Below, one piece after another: positions 24,006-32,492 of a DNA stretch of 64,000 nucleotides (within the stretch, counting starts at the first letter, position 1; each line of letters starts with the position of its first letter). Below the pieces are notes generated by a model. The model saw only the letters and a program-made list of their open reading frames with translations, was not told where the DNA came from and did not search any database. A program made the translations under genes and the position numbers. This stretch comes from Rikenellaceae bacterium (lineage in GTDB: Bacteria; Bacteroidota; Bacteroidia; Bacteroidales; Rikenellaceae), in the NCBI GenBank assembly GCA_017463585.1, contig JAFTOX010000003.1, positions 1-64,000 on the forward strand, written 5' to 3'.

Positions 24006-24850
24006 CTGATCATTCGGTTTTTATCGTTAAAGTCACGGCGCAACTCGATCTCAGCCCAACCTCGCTCGGCGAGCATTTTGACCATCTGCTCGGCCGCCCC
24101 CTCATAAATCTCGAAGTAGAGCGCGCCTCCCGTTCGCAATGCTCGTGCAGCGCCGTCGGCAATCGAGCGATAGAATTGCAGCAGGTCGTCATCGGGCACA
24201 AATAGCGCCAGCTCAGGCTCATAGTCACGCACATTGCGGTGCATTGTTGCGCGATCTGACGCAGGAACGTATGGTGGATTCGACACCACCACGTCCAGCT
24301 CCTCGAACTCGCTCGCCCAATCACCCAACGCGTCGCCCTTCACGACAGCCACTTGCACGCCGTTCGCCGCTGCATTTCGAGTGGCATAGTCGAGTGCCAC
24401 CTCCGAAATATCTATTGCCACAACCTCAGTCGTCGGGAGCAACTTAGCCAACGAAACGGCAATCGCGCCGCTGCCCGTACCAATGTCGAGCAGTCGTTGC
24501 GCTTTTGGACACTCCTCTGCCACCCAACGCACCAGCTCCTCGGTTTCGGGGCGGGGCACCAGCACCCCCTCGCCAACCGCAAATTGCAGCCCGCAAAACT
24601 CCGCCATACCTATAATATATTGTATCGGTCGCGCCTCGGACAGCTCACGCTCGTAGCGCTCCACCTCGCCCATATCCACGCGCTCGATCTCGGCACGCGG
24701 ATCGACGAGCAACCGCATTCGATCGGCTCCCGTCAGTGCCTCGACTGCCCATAGAGCCAGCGTGCGCGCCTCGCGTGGGTCGTAAACCTTTGCGGCGGCA
24801 CGTATCATTCGGTCGATTATTTCGGCATAAGTAGGCATTTCGGCTATCAT
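23990..24850 (-). CDS. prmC: Peptide chain release factor N5-glutamine methyltransferase
   Basis: A 286-residue class I SAM methyltransferase that methylates the GGQ glutamine of release factors. The SAM-binding motif is LLDIGTGSGAIAVSLA and the catalytic motif VVSNPPYVP, with the helical N-terminal domain ending in ARPIQYIIG. An earlier in-frame ATG at 24865 lies at the predicted transcription start, so 24850 (or 24838) is the likely start. First gene of a four-gene operon. Confidence 0.93.
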   Translation of the reverse strand: MIAEMPTYAEIIDRMIRAAAKVYDPREARTLALWAVEALTGADRMRLLVDPRAEIERVDMGEVERYERELSEARPIQYIIGMAEFCGLQFAVGEGVLVPRPETEELVRWVAEECPKAQRLLDIGTGSGAIAVSLAKLLPTTEVVAIDISEVALDYATRNAAANGVQVAVVKGDALGDWASEFEELDVVVSNPPYVPASDRATMHRNVRDYEPELALFVPDDDLLQFYRSIADGAARALRTGGALYFEIYEGAAEQMVKMLAERGWAEIELRRDFNDKNRMIRCRKR

Positions 24851-24871
24851 TTGTTTCGAGCACAAAGGTAC

Positions 24872-24879
24872 TAAAATTT
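24872..24879 (-). promoter_or_regulatory. Promoter -7 box of prmC operon
   Basis: TACCTTTG on the minus strand. Transcription would start near 24866, which argues against a prmC start at 24865. Confidence 0.6.
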
Positions 24880-24950
24880 GGCATTTTTATTGCACCCTTT
24901 TCGTGCAAACGCGATAATGATCTACGATTATCGACTAAAAACTGTGTATT

Positions 24951-25511
24951 ATGAAAAAGATTCTACTTTCACTTTTTGCCGTTGTGGCCGTGGGCGTGGC
25001 AGCTCAGGCTCAAACGTGGGGCTACGGTCCGAAGGTTGGTATCACCTTTTCGTCGGCCAATGGGGTCGAAGGCTCCAAAATGCGTGTAGGTGTTGTTGCG
25101 GGTGCGTTTGCCTCGCGCTGGATCAATGATTGGTTTGCCATTCAGGGCGAGCTGCTCTATTCGCAGCAGGGCTACAATACCAAGATTGCGGGCGTGAGCG
25201 AGAAGTTCCGCCTCGACTACTTGACTATGCCCGTGCTGGCTAAGTTCTATCTGATTGAAGGTCTGAACTTTGAGGTGGGTGGACAAATTGCCTATCGAGT
25301 TGCGGCCAAGCAGAAGGTCGCCGAGGCTGAATTTCTCAACCTGAAACAGAAAACCAATCGCTTCCACGCCGATTTCATTTGCGGTCTTAGCTATGATTTC
25401 GATTTCGGATTGATTCTCGAAGGTCGTTACCTGCTGAGTGCCAATTCGGTGGGTGTCGGCAACGGTATCAAAACGGGAGCCTTGCAGATGTTGGTCGGCT
25501 GGCGATTCTAA
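24951..25511 (+). CDS. PorT-like outer membrane beta-barrel protein
   Basis: A 186-residue protein with a signal peptide (residues 1-21, ending AQA) and an eight-strand-like barrel pattern of alternating residues (WGYGPKVGITFSSANG, FAIQGELLYSQQGYN, LEGRYLLSANSVGVG) ending in the C-terminal aromatic WRF. It matches the Bacteroidetes PorT/OMP_b-brl_2 family. It sits in the outer membrane and its function is not defined. It is a single gene, divergent from prmC and closed by a strong terminator. Confidence 0.87.
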   Translation: MKKILLSLFAVVAVGVAAQAQTWGYGPKVGITFSSANGVEGSKMRVGVVAGAFASRWINDWFAIQGELLYSQQGYNTKIAGVSEKFRLDYLTMPVLAKFYLIEGLNFEVGGQIAYRVAAKQKVAEAEFLNLKQKTNRFHADFICGLSYDFDFGLILEGRYLLSANSVGVGNGIKTGALQMLVGWRF

Positions 25512-25533
25512 ACGTTTGGCTTGTAACCAAGAA

Positions 25534-25566
25534 AAAACCGCGCTCAACACTGAGCGCGGTTTTATT
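25534..25566. terminator. Bidirectional terminator
   Basis: AAAACCGCGCTCA (25534-25546) pairs with TGAGCGCGGTTTT (25551-25563). It is followed at 25570-25590 by short 7-bp tandem units (TTCAAGA) before the MORN gene stop. Confidence 0.85.
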
Positions 25567-25591
25567 ATAATTCAAGATTCAAGATTCAAAA

Positions 25592-26119
25592 TTACTTCTC
25601 CTCTTCGAGGGGTTTGATCGACTTTTCGCGGAGTTTGCCGTAGTACCAACGTGCGGTATATTTACGACCGTCGATGTCTTGCATTACGCATTTGCCGTGC
25701 GGAATGCCGTCCTTAAACTTACCCGTAAAAGCAATGCCCTCGGGATTGATAAAAGTTCCCGAACCATTGGGTAGGTTGCGCTCCCATTTGCCAATATATT
25801 TACTGCCGTCCGCATATGTCATTGTACCTACAAACATCGCTCCACGATCGGTTAACCCAACGTATGACGATCCATCCGCCCAACGCAAAGTCGTCAAGCC
25901 CGTTGCCTCATCGACTGTGTTTTCAACTGCTAATAAATACGAATAATGAATGCGCGGTTTTTGTTTCTTTTCCGTTCTATGCTCATGGAAATTGAAAGGT
26001 AGGCTTATACTGCGCTGCCTTTCTGCTTCCTTGCCGAAAATAGTTGAATAAAATTGAGCAAAACCCTCGCTCGGCAAACAGAAAATCGCCAAAACGAGTA
26101 AAAGTAAATATCGTTTCAT
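25592..26119 (-). CDS. Secreted MORN-repeat protein A
   Basis: A 175-residue exported protein (signal peptide 1-21). The C-terminal half holds about four MORN repeats: GSSYVGLTDRG, GTMTYADGSKYIGKWERN, GSGTFINPEGIAFTGKFKDG and HGKCVMQDIDGRKYTARW. It ends in a basic then acidic tail. The paralogue at 59459-60016 aligns over this half, and the upstream regions are also copied. MORN repeats bind lipids or partner proteins, and no specific role is known here. The ATG at 26119 begins the signal peptide. Confidence 0.85.
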   Translation of the reverse strand: MKRYLLLLVLAIFCLPSEGFAQFYSTIFGKEAERQRSISLPFNFHEHRTEKKQKPRIHYSYLLAVENTVDEATGLTTLRWADGSSYVGLTDRGAMFVGTMTYADGSKYIGKWERNLPNGSGTFINPEGIAFTGKFKDGIPHGKCVMQDIDGRKYTARWYYGKLREKSIKPLEEEK

Positions 26120-26136
26120 AGTTGTAGGGTTTTCGG

Positions 26137-26417
26137 ATTTTTTGCAAATATAACAAATTAAATCTATAAATCCAATTCTCCCCTTGCAGAAGATCAGCTT
26201 TTTATGCAAATTTTGGCAAAATCTGCGATTTGGTCACACAGAGAGTGCGCATTCATTGAAAGCAAAGTACCCAATTTTGAATTGCGTTTTGGCGATTTCT
26301 CCGAAATCGACACACGCGGTGGCGCCCGCGACTTTCAGTCGCGCCGCCCCACGCCACCGCGTGCATTTTCATTGAAAGCAAAGTAAATAATCTTGAATTG
26401 TGAATTGTGAACCCCTC
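26137..26417 (-). repeat. Duplicated upstream module with GC-rich nested hairpin, copy A
   Basis: Bases 26137-26236 match 60034-60134 at roughly nine positions in ten, and include the promoter TTGG (26172-26175), 19 bases, TATATTTG (26145-26152, minus strand). Then follow CATTGAAAGCAAAGTA (26254-26269) and a hairpin: outer arms 26313-26324/26352-26363 (12 bp perfect), inner arms 26327-26333/26337-26343 with a TTC loop, and linker CCGCCCCA. A second CATTGAAAGCAAAGTA (26370-26385) and AATTGTG tandem units end the module. The first CATTGAAAGC copy is preceded by a collapsed hairpin (CAC...GTG). Confidence 0.75.
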
Positions 26418-26442
26418 CTACTCGCGCTATCACAAACAACAA

Positions 26443-26472
26443 ACGACCGTCCCACTTTCGAGGGACGGTCGT
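26443..26472 (-). terminator. Terminator of the MerR-Nif3-zinc ribbon operon
   Basis: An 11-bp perfect stem, ACGACCGTCCC (26443-26453) with GGGACGGTCGT (26462-26472), then a T-rich stretch on the minus strand. Confidence 0.8.
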
Positions 26473-26498
26473 TGTACGTTACGAGTGGGGTAGTTCGA

Positions 26499-27251
26499 CT
26501 ACTCCTCCTCAGGATCAGCAACCAAAATGCGACCGCAATACTCGCAAACGATCACCTTCTTGCCCTGACGAACCTCAGCCTGACGCTGGGGCGGGATACG
26601 GTTGTAGCAACCACCGCAAGCGTCGCGCTTGATGGTTACAACAGCCAGACCGTTGCGCACGTTCGAGCGGATACGATTGTAAGCGGTCAGCAGGCGCTCG
26701 TCGATAACCTCCTGAGCCTTAGCCTCCTGAGCGCGCAATACCTCTACTTCCTTAGCGGTCTCAGCCTCAATGCCGTCCAGCTCCTTACGCTTAGCTTCGA
26801 GGTCGATGTTGCGATCAGCAACGGTAGCCTCGGCCTCCTCAGCGATACGCTTCTTGTTGCGGATTTCGGCAGCATACTCTTTCAGACGCTTCTCAGCCAA
26901 TTCGATTTCGAGGTTCTGATACTCGATCTCCTTGGTCAGAGCGTCGTACTCGCGGTTGTTGCGCACGTTGTTCTGCTGCTCGGTATATTTCGCGATCATC
27001 ATCTTAGCCTCTTCGATCTCGCGTTTACGCTGCTTAGTAAGGCTTGTAAGCTCCTCGACTTCGGCGTTGATGTTCTCGATACGGGTTGTCAAGCCGGCGA
27101 TTTCGTCTTCAAGGTCCTGCACTTCGAGGGGCAGTTCACCCTTGATCTTGTTGATCTCGTCGATCTTGCTGTCGATCTTCTGCAACTCATAGAGAGCCAT
27201 AATCTTGTCGTGCATCGAGTAATCGACTTCGGTTGTTTTTTTCTGTGCCAT
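26499..27251 (-). CDS. Coiled-coil protein with C4 zinc ribbon
   Basis: A 250-residue protein. Residues 25-190 form a long antiparallel coiled coil rich in Glu, Lys and Arg, and the C-terminus carries a zinc ribbon, CGGCYNRIPP with a second CEYC pair (CX2C...CX2C). It matches the CT398/DUF164 C4-type zinc ribbon family, conserved next to Nif3 in many bacteria. It probably acts as an adaptor or chaperone, possibly with RNA or with the flagellar or secretion machinery in other phyla. The exact role is not established. It lies 6 bases after the Nif3 gene. Confidence 0.88.
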   Translation of the reverse strand: MAQKKTTEVDYSMHDKIMALYELQKIDSKIDEINKIKGELPLEVQDLEDEIAGLTTRIENINAEVEELTSLTKQRKREIEEAKMMIAKYTEQQNNVRNNREYDALTKEIEYQNLEIELAEKRLKEYAAEIRNKKRIAEEAEATVADRNIDLEAKRKELDGIEAETAKEVEVLRAQEAKAQEVIDERLLTAYNRIRSNVRNGLAVVTIKRDACGGCYNRIPPQRQAEVRQGKKVIVCEYCGRILVADPEEE

Positions 27252-27257
27252 ATCTGT

Positions 27258-28046
27258 TTATACTAAATAATTTATCGGGTTAATCGCGTTTGCGCTTTTG
27301 CGGAGCGCAAAGTTAGGTAATTTTTTTGATAAAACATCAAACATCAACTGAATTGCGCAATATTCGCTCTCAAAATGTCCGATATCGGCGATTATGAGGT
27401 CACGATCAGCGTCCAAAAAGTTGTTATATTTGAAATCGGCAGCGATGTAGAGCTGTGCGCCACTGCGTCGTGCCTCGCCCATCAGCGACGCTCCTGCACC
27501 TGTGCAGAGAGCCACTCGTTCGATGGTCGGCGTGTTGATTCGGCTGTAACGCACCGCACCAACATTCAGCGTGCGTTTCATACGTGCCAGAAAATCCAAC
27601 GTCTGCTCGGGCTGAGGCAATGTGCCCACAACACCAAAGCCCACCTCGGGCTGATCCTTGCGCGTCGATTCCAGCACACGCAGATTCTCAATACCAAGCA
27701 TCTCGGCCAGTCGCCAACTCATACCGCCCTCGGTGCTATCCAGATTGGTGTGGCAAGCGTAGAGCGCAATGCCACGGCGAATGGCACGGGCGACCACACG
27801 TTCGATGTAGGTCGTTCCGTTCAGACGCTTGATCGGATTGAAGATAATAGGGTGGTGCGCCACGATCATATCCGCACCGCACTCCTCAGCCTCGTCCATC
27901 ACCTCCTCGGTGATATCGACGCATAGCAGGGCACACGTTACCTCGTCGTCAGCCGAGCCGACGATCAGACCGGCGTTGTCGTAACTCTCCTGCAACGGCA
28001 GCGGAGCGAACTCCTCCAATGCGGCAGCTATATCTCGAACCTTCAT
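27258..28046 (-). CDS. Nif3-like dinuclear metal centre protein
   Basis: A 262-residue NIF3/YbgI family protein that forms hexameric toroids with a two-metal site. The metal motifs are VAHHPIIFNPIKRL near residue 65 and the C-terminal DIGHFESE. It is the short form without the internal PII-like insertion found in many Bacteroidetes homologues. A GTP cyclohydrolase-like or hydrolase role has been suggested for the family but is not settled. It lies between the MerR and zinc ribbon genes in one operon. Confidence 0.92.
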   Translation of the reverse strand: MKVRDIAAALEEFAPLPLQESYDNAGLIVGSADDEVTCALLCVDITEEVMDEAEECGADMIVAHHPIIFNPIKRLNGTTYIERVVARAIRRGIALYACHTNLDSTEGGMSWRLAEMLGIENLRVLESTRKDQPEVGFGVVGTLPQPEQTLDFLARMKRTLNVGAVRYSRINTPTIERVALCTGAGASLMGEARRSGAQLYIAADFKYNNFLDADRDLIIADIGHFESEYCAIQLMFDVLSKKLPNFALRKSANAINPINYLV

Positions 28047-28057
28047 CGTGCGTCAGT

Positions 28058-28876
28058 TTAGAAAAGTGTTTGGTCGAAGAAGGGCGCAATCGGACGCTGT
28101 TTTTCGGGCTTCACGTCGAACAATTTAGCCTCCTGCTTTTTGCTGCGACGACCTCCCTTTGCTCCACGCGGACGCGGGGTGGTGTCGGTCGGCTCGTCTT
28201 CGGCGGGTTGCTCGGCTTCGGGCAGCTCTTCCTCTGCGGATTTCTCCTCGATAACCTTCTCGACAACTTTCTCGACAGCCTCCTCAGCAGGCTCCTCTTC
28301 CTCAGCGGGCTCCTCGATTTCGGGCTCGGGTTCTTCCTCTTCCTCCTCGATGATCAACTCAACCAACTCCTCGACTTCGACCTCATCGTCTTCATCGTCT
28401 TCGATCGGCTCAGCGGTAATCTCCTCCTGTGCGGGAACAACCTCCTCGACAATCTCCTCAATAGACTCAGGCTCGGCTGTCGCAGCCTCCACTGCAACCT
28501 CCTCCTCAGGCTCCGTTTGTGCCACCTCGACAACCGTATAGCCGTCGGGAACATCTTTCAACTGCTCACGCACCTCGACCAACTCGGCACGAATTTTCTG
28601 CAAGCGATCGAGTAACTCCATATCGCGGCGCATTGTGTCGGTGATTCCGTTTTTGAGATATTGAGCCGCACCTGCGAGCGTCATACCGCGCTCCTTGACC
28701 AGGTGGTAGATCAGTTTCAGATTTTCGACATCTTCGGGGGTAAACATACGGTTACCCTTCTTATTTTTGTGAGGGCGCAGAATATCGAATTTTGCCTCCC
28801 AATGACGCAACAATGAGGGCTTGACGTCGAACATTTCGGCGACCTCACCCATCGAGTAGAACATCTTTTTAGCCAT
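28058..28876 (-). CDS. MerR-family regulator with long acidic tail
   Basis: A 272-residue protein. Residues 1-75 are a MerR winged helix-turn-helix (YSMGEVAEMFDVKPSLLRHWE, NRMFTPEDVENLKLIY) and 76-110 a helix. Residues 118-235 are almost only Glu, Asp, Ala, Val and Pro, and a short Arg/Lys-rich patch (PRPRGAKGGRRSKKQ) ends the chain. The tail is far from any known MerR effector domain and looks disordered. It heads the operon with Nif3 and the zinc ribbon gene. Targets are unknown. Confidence 0.87.
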   Translation of the reverse strand: MAKKMFYSMGEVAEMFDVKPSLLRHWEAKFDILRPHKNKKGNRMFTPEDVENLKLIYHLVKERGMTLAGAAQYLKNGITDTMRRDMELLDRLQKIRAELVEVREQLKDVPDGYTVVEVAQTEPEEEVAVEAATAEPESIEEIVEEVVPAQEEITAEPIEDDEDDEVEVEELVELIIEEEEEEPEPEIEEPAEEEEPAEEAVEKVVEKVIEEKSAEEELPEAEQPAEDEPTDTTPRPRGAKGGRRSKKQEAKLFDVKPEKQRPIAPFFDQTLF

Positions 28877-28944
28877 ACGATTGACCTCTGTTTTGAATTG
28901 TTTTGCGCTGGAACATTAGGCACTCACGCGCCTGCGCGATGTTG

Positions 28945-28975
28945 CAAAGATAATCAAAAATTCAGAATTCGCAAC
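28945..28975 (-). promoter_or_regulatory. Promoter of the MerR operon
   Basis: On the minus strand GTTG (28972-28975), 19 bases, TATCTTTG (28945-28952). The upstream box overlaps the end of rsmF. Confidence 0.65.
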
Positions 28976-30333
28976 GAATTGGGGTACAAATTGTTCGAGC
29001 GATTACCTACTCTTTTGATCCAACCGAGCGGCAAGCTCTCTGCGCAGAGCAGATTGATACCCTCGACCATACCCTCACAAACGCCTACATCGCCTCTACG
29101 CAAGTATTCGAGTGCCGTCGCGCGATCCACCTCGACCGAGTTTATTGCATTGAGATTCAACTCGGTAAACATTGCCAGCGAATGATCTGGTTTAAGTCGC
29201 CCCTTGAAGATTTGCCCCATACATACGCCCGAATGAATCACTGTCATCGCCTCGGCGAGTATCTTTATATCGTCCGAGTGTGCAGCGTAATAGCCGTAAA
29301 ATGTGTCGTTTATGGCTGCCCACTTCATCTTTTGCGGCACCTTGACCCAGCGCTCCAACTCCGCAGCGGTGCGACGATCGACTGTCGATAGTATCGACTT
29401 GCGACTCTTGGGATTACGCGATTTACCTCCTGCGTTGGTTGATTTACGGGCGATCGCTGCAAAGAAACCCTCGCCCTCGGCTCGATGGGGCATAAATCGG
29501 AAGGTCTGCCACGCGCCTACACGTCCGCAAACAATGCCCCAATCCTCACCAATCGCCACCTCGTCTTCGGTCTCTAACTCCTCTTCGCCAACCCACTCGG
29601 TGAAGCGTTCGAGCAGACCCTCGTCTTCGGTGCGATTGAATGTGCAGGTGCTATAAAGCAGCGTTCCGCCTGCTCGCAGCGTTGGCCAAATATCTTGCAA
29701 AATTTTCATCTGTCTTTCGGCGCACATTGCAGCCGAGCCATCGTTCCATTCGTCGCGCGCCTCGGGCGTTTTGCGGAACATACCCTCGCCCGAACAGGGA
29801 GCATCGACTGCCACCACATCGAACCATTGTTCGAAACCTCCGAAGTGCGACGGGTCGTTGTTGGTTACGACCACATTTCCCACGCCCCATTTGCGCACAT
29901 TATCGGCCAAAACGGCTGCGCGCTGTCGATTGATCTCGTTTGCAACCACCAACCCGTCGCAACCCACAAGCGACGAATAGAGGGTCGTTTTGCCACCCGG
30001 AGCGGCGCACAGATCGAGCAATCGCAGGCTTGGCTCTCGCTCTACGATCGGACGCAGCACGTGTCCGACAAATTGCGACGAAGGCTCTTGCACGTAGTAT
30101 GCGCCCGCGTGAAATGCCGTGTCGGTCGTGAACGATGGGCGCTCATCGAGATAGTAACCGCCCTCACTCCACGCAATTGCGCGTGCCCCCTCAGCCGCTT
30201 TCGAAGGCTTGTCGGGGTGCAGACGTATAGCGACGGTAGCGGGTGTGTCGAGTGCCTCACAAAGGGCACGACACTCCTCCGCACCGAGCTCTGCGGTGAG
30301 CGTTGCGATGAATTTTTCGGGCAGTTGGGGCAT
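28954..30333 (-). CDS. rsmF: 16S rRNA m5C methyltransferase, RsmF type
   Basis: A 459-residue NOL1/NOP2/Sun-family RNA methyltransferase with a C-terminal RsmF-like RNA-binding part. The SAM motif is LLDLCAAPGGKTT, the two catalytic Cys motifs are DAPCSGEGMFRK and LLYSTCTFNRTEDEG. The last 150 residues (WAAINDTFYGYYA, GVCMGQIFKGRLKPDHSLAM) match the RsmF tail. It modifies a cytosine in 16S rRNA; the exact position is inferred by family. It is the last gene of the trkA-GH3-kinase-rsmF group, 12 bases after the kinase. Confidence 0.9.
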   Translation of the reverse strand: MPQLPEKFIATLTAELGAEECRALCEALDTPATVAIRLHPDKPSKAAEGARAIAWSEGGYYLDERPSFTTDTAFHAGAYYVQEPSSQFVGHVLRPIVEREPSLRLLDLCAAPGGKTTLYSSLVGCDGLVVANEINRQRAAVLADNVRKWGVGNVVVTNNDPSHFGGFEQWFDVVAVDAPCSGEGMFRKTPEARDEWNDGSAAMCAERQMKILQDIWPTLRAGGTLLYSTCTFNRTEDEGLLERFTEWVGEEELETEDEVAIGEDWGIVCGRVGAWQTFRFMPHRAEGEGFFAAIARKSTNAGGKSRNPKSRKSILSTVDRRTAAELERWVKVPQKMKWAAINDTFYGYYAAHSDDIKILAEAMTVIHSGVCMGQIFKGRLKPDHSLAMFTELNLNAINSVEVDRATALEYLRRGDVGVCEGMVEGINLLCAESLPLGWIKRVGNRSNNLYPNSLRILNF

Positions 30334-30345
30334 AGCGAGCAGCGT

Positions 30346-30963
30346 TTATTTCGTAGCTAACTTAGCGCGCACTTTGTCAATATGTGCAACGATGGCATCA
30401 ACGGCCTCAGGATTGGCTACGAAGTCGGTGTTATCGACGTCGATCGTAAGCACCTCGCCCTCGTAGATATTATCGACCCAATCGTTATACTTATCGTTCA
30501 GACGCGAGAGGTAACCCTCGTCGATCGACATCTCGTAGGCACGACCGCGCTTGCGAATCTGGTTGATCAGCGTCGGAACGCTTGCACGCAGATAGATCAG
30601 CAGATCGGGCGACGGAACGAGGTTGGTGGCCATCTTGAAGATGTTCATATAGGTCGAGAAGTCGCGCGACGACATCAGTCCCATCTGGTGCAGATTGCTC
30701 GCAAAGATATGGGCGTCCTCATAGATCGTGCGATCCTGAATGATATCGCCTTTGGTGTCGAGCATTGCCACCTGCTGGTTGATTTTTGCGCCGAGGAAAT
30801 AGACCTGCAAATTGAACGACCAGCGATTCATATCCTCGTAGAAATCACCGATGTAGGGATTGTTCGAATCCTCGAAGTAGGCCGTAGCCTTGTAGTGCTC
30901 GGTCAGAATCTCCGTGAGGGAGGTCTTGCCGCTACCGATGTTACCTGCTATTGCTATGTACAT
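30346..30963 (-). CDS. Deoxynucleoside kinase
   Basis: A 205-residue kinase of the dGK/dAK/TK2-like family. The P-loop is GNIGSGKTS at the N-terminus, the DRx signature is QDRTIYEDAHIF, and the lid region is QIRKRGRAYE. It phosphorylates salvaged deoxynucleosides in the cytoplasm; which base it prefers cannot be told. Normal length for bacterial members. It stands between the GH3-like gene and rsmF. Confidence 0.92.
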   Translation of the reverse strand: MYIAIAGNIGSGKTSLTEILTEHYKATAYFEDSNNPYIGDFYEDMNRWSFNLQVYFLGAKINQQVAMLDTKGDIIQDRTIYEDAHIFASNLHQMGLMSSRDFSTYMNIFKMATNLVPSPDLLIYLRASVPTLINQIRKRGRAYEMSIDEGYLSRLNDKYNDWVDNIYEGEVLTIDVDNTDFVANPEAVDAIVAHIDKVRAKLATK

Positions 30964-30996
30964 AATTGTGGGTTAAGTGTGTGTATGTTTTAGTGT

Positions 30997-32484
30997 CTAT
31001 TTCCTTTTGATGAAATCCTCGATCTGATCGACATATTGTCGGTCGTTAGCCAATCGAGGTACCTTGTTCTGTCCACCCGCTTTGCCTTGCGACGAAAGCC
31101 AACCGAGGAACGTGCCCTCATCGACAACCGTAAAGAGCGGCGCCCCCAGCGTGCTGTGTCGCTTAGCCTCATAGTCCGAGTTCAGTCGTTGCAACTCCGC
31201 GTCGAGCAGCTGCTCGAAACGTGCCATATCGTCGGGCCGACGGGTAAATTCGATAATCCATTGGTGGCGACCCTTCTCGCGGTCGGTCATATAGACAGGT
31301 GCAACCGTGTAATCGCCCACATCGGCGCCACACTCGCGGCAGGCGTAGCTCAGAGCCTGCTCGGTGTTCGACACCATCAACTCCTCGCCAAAGACGTTGA
31401 TAAACTGCTTTGTTCGTCCCGTGATTCGGATTCGGTAGGGTTTTGTTGAGGTGAAGGTTACCGTATCGCCAATGCGGTAGCGCCACAAACCGTTGCACGA
31501 GGTGATAATCAGCGCATAGTCTTCGCCCACCTTCACGCCTTCGAGCGGCACGATCTCGCGCCCATTGTCAAACTCGTAGAATGTGCCATAATCGACCATC
31601 AGCAACATATCCTCCTGCTCCGAGGCGTCGGCTATCGAGAAGAAGCCCTCCGAGGCGTTGTACGTATTCAGGTAGCGCATTCTCTCCGAGGGGATAATAC
31701 GCTTATAGTGCTCGGCGTATGGCGCAAAGCCTACTCCGCCGTGAACAAACAGCTCCAAATTGGGCCAAACCTCACAAAGCGACTGCTTGCCGGTGTATTC
31801 CAACACCTTGCGCATCAACATCAGATTCCACGACGGCACACCTGCAAAGCTCGTAACGTTCTGTCGTGTGGTCTGGCGGCAGATGGCCTCCACCTTCTCA
31901 TCGAAGTCGGCAATCAGTGCCACATCGCGCGACGGGGTGCGGAACCAACCGCTCACACTCTTCGTATTCTCGATCAATATGGCCGACAGATCGCCCGTCA
32001 GTGCGCGTTCTCCTTCACGCTCCACGCGACGCGAACCACCCAACGTGAGCAGTTTGCCATCGTATGCACGTGTGTCGGGAAACAGAGCCGATACAATCGC
32101 GGCGACGTCCAGCGTTCCGCGTGTATGTGCGCGACGCAATCCGTCCTGCGTTACGGGGATATATTTACTGCGGTCGGTTGTACCCGACGAACGGGCAAAC
32201 CAACGCACCTCACCATTCCACACCACATCGCGCTCGCCACGACGAGCACGATCGATATAGGGACTAAAAGCGTCGTAGTCGAAGGTATCAACGCGCGCCT
32301 CGAACTGCTCGATCGACTTGATCGAATCCATCGCATAGCGGCGTCCGATCTCGGTGCGGCTGCCACGTTCGAGTAACCATCGCAGCTGGTCGCGTTGTGT
32401 GGTCAGAGGATCGGCCAGCACGCGACGCAGTTCAGCGCGACGTGGTTCGAAAAAGTATTGCAAGAATTTCCCTCTAAACGACAT
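30997..32484 (-). CDS. GH3 auxin-responsive-promoter family acyl-adenylating enzyme
   Basis: A 495-residue protein of the GH3/JAR1-like family of the adenylate-forming superfamily. Family regions include RSSGTTDRSKYIPVT (ATP-binding loop), YNASEGFFS, YRIGDTVTFTSTKPYRIRITGRTKQFINVFGEEL. Plant members conjugate amino acids to acyl acids. The bacterial homologues, widespread in Bacteroidetes, have no assigned substrate. It lies 8 bases downstream of the trkA-like gene and is probably co-transcribed. Confidence 0.9.
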   Translation of the reverse strand: MSFRGKFLQYFFEPRRAELRRVLADPLTTQRDQLRWLLERGSRTEIGRRYAMDSIKSIEQFEARVDTFDYDAFSPYIDRARRGERDVVWNGEVRWFARSSGTTDRSKYIPVTQDGLRRAHTRGTLDVAAIVSALFPDTRAYDGKLLTLGGSRRVEREGERALTGDLSAILIENTKSVSGWFRTPSRDVALIADFDEKVEAICRQTTRQNVTSFAGVPSWNLMLMRKVLEYTGKQSLCEVWPNLELFVHGGVGFAPYAEHYKRIIPSERMRYLNTYNASEGFFSIADASEQEDMLLMVDYGTFYEFDNGREIVPLEGVKVGEDYALIITSCNGLWRYRIGDTVTFTSTKPYRIRITGRTKQFINVFGEELMVSNTEQALSYACRECGADVGDYTVAPVYMTDREKGRHQWIIEFTRRPDDMARFEQLLDAELQRLNSDYEAKRHSTLGAPLFTVVDEGTFLGWLSSQGKAGGQNKVPRLANDRQYVDQIEDFIKRK

Positions 32485-32492
32485 AGTGATCT

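Noticed and set aside
26137..26417. CRISPR array or terminator tandem in the repeated GC-rich region
   Set aside because: There are only two 16-bp copies with unequal spacing, and the hairpin lacks a T-run on either strand. The operon terminator is a separate stem at 26443-26472.
28140..28541. Serine-rich open frame opposite the acidic MerR tail
   Set aside because: It is the complement of Glu-rich codons (GAG/GAA reads CTC/TTC and TCT/TCC), so the serine content is an artefact.
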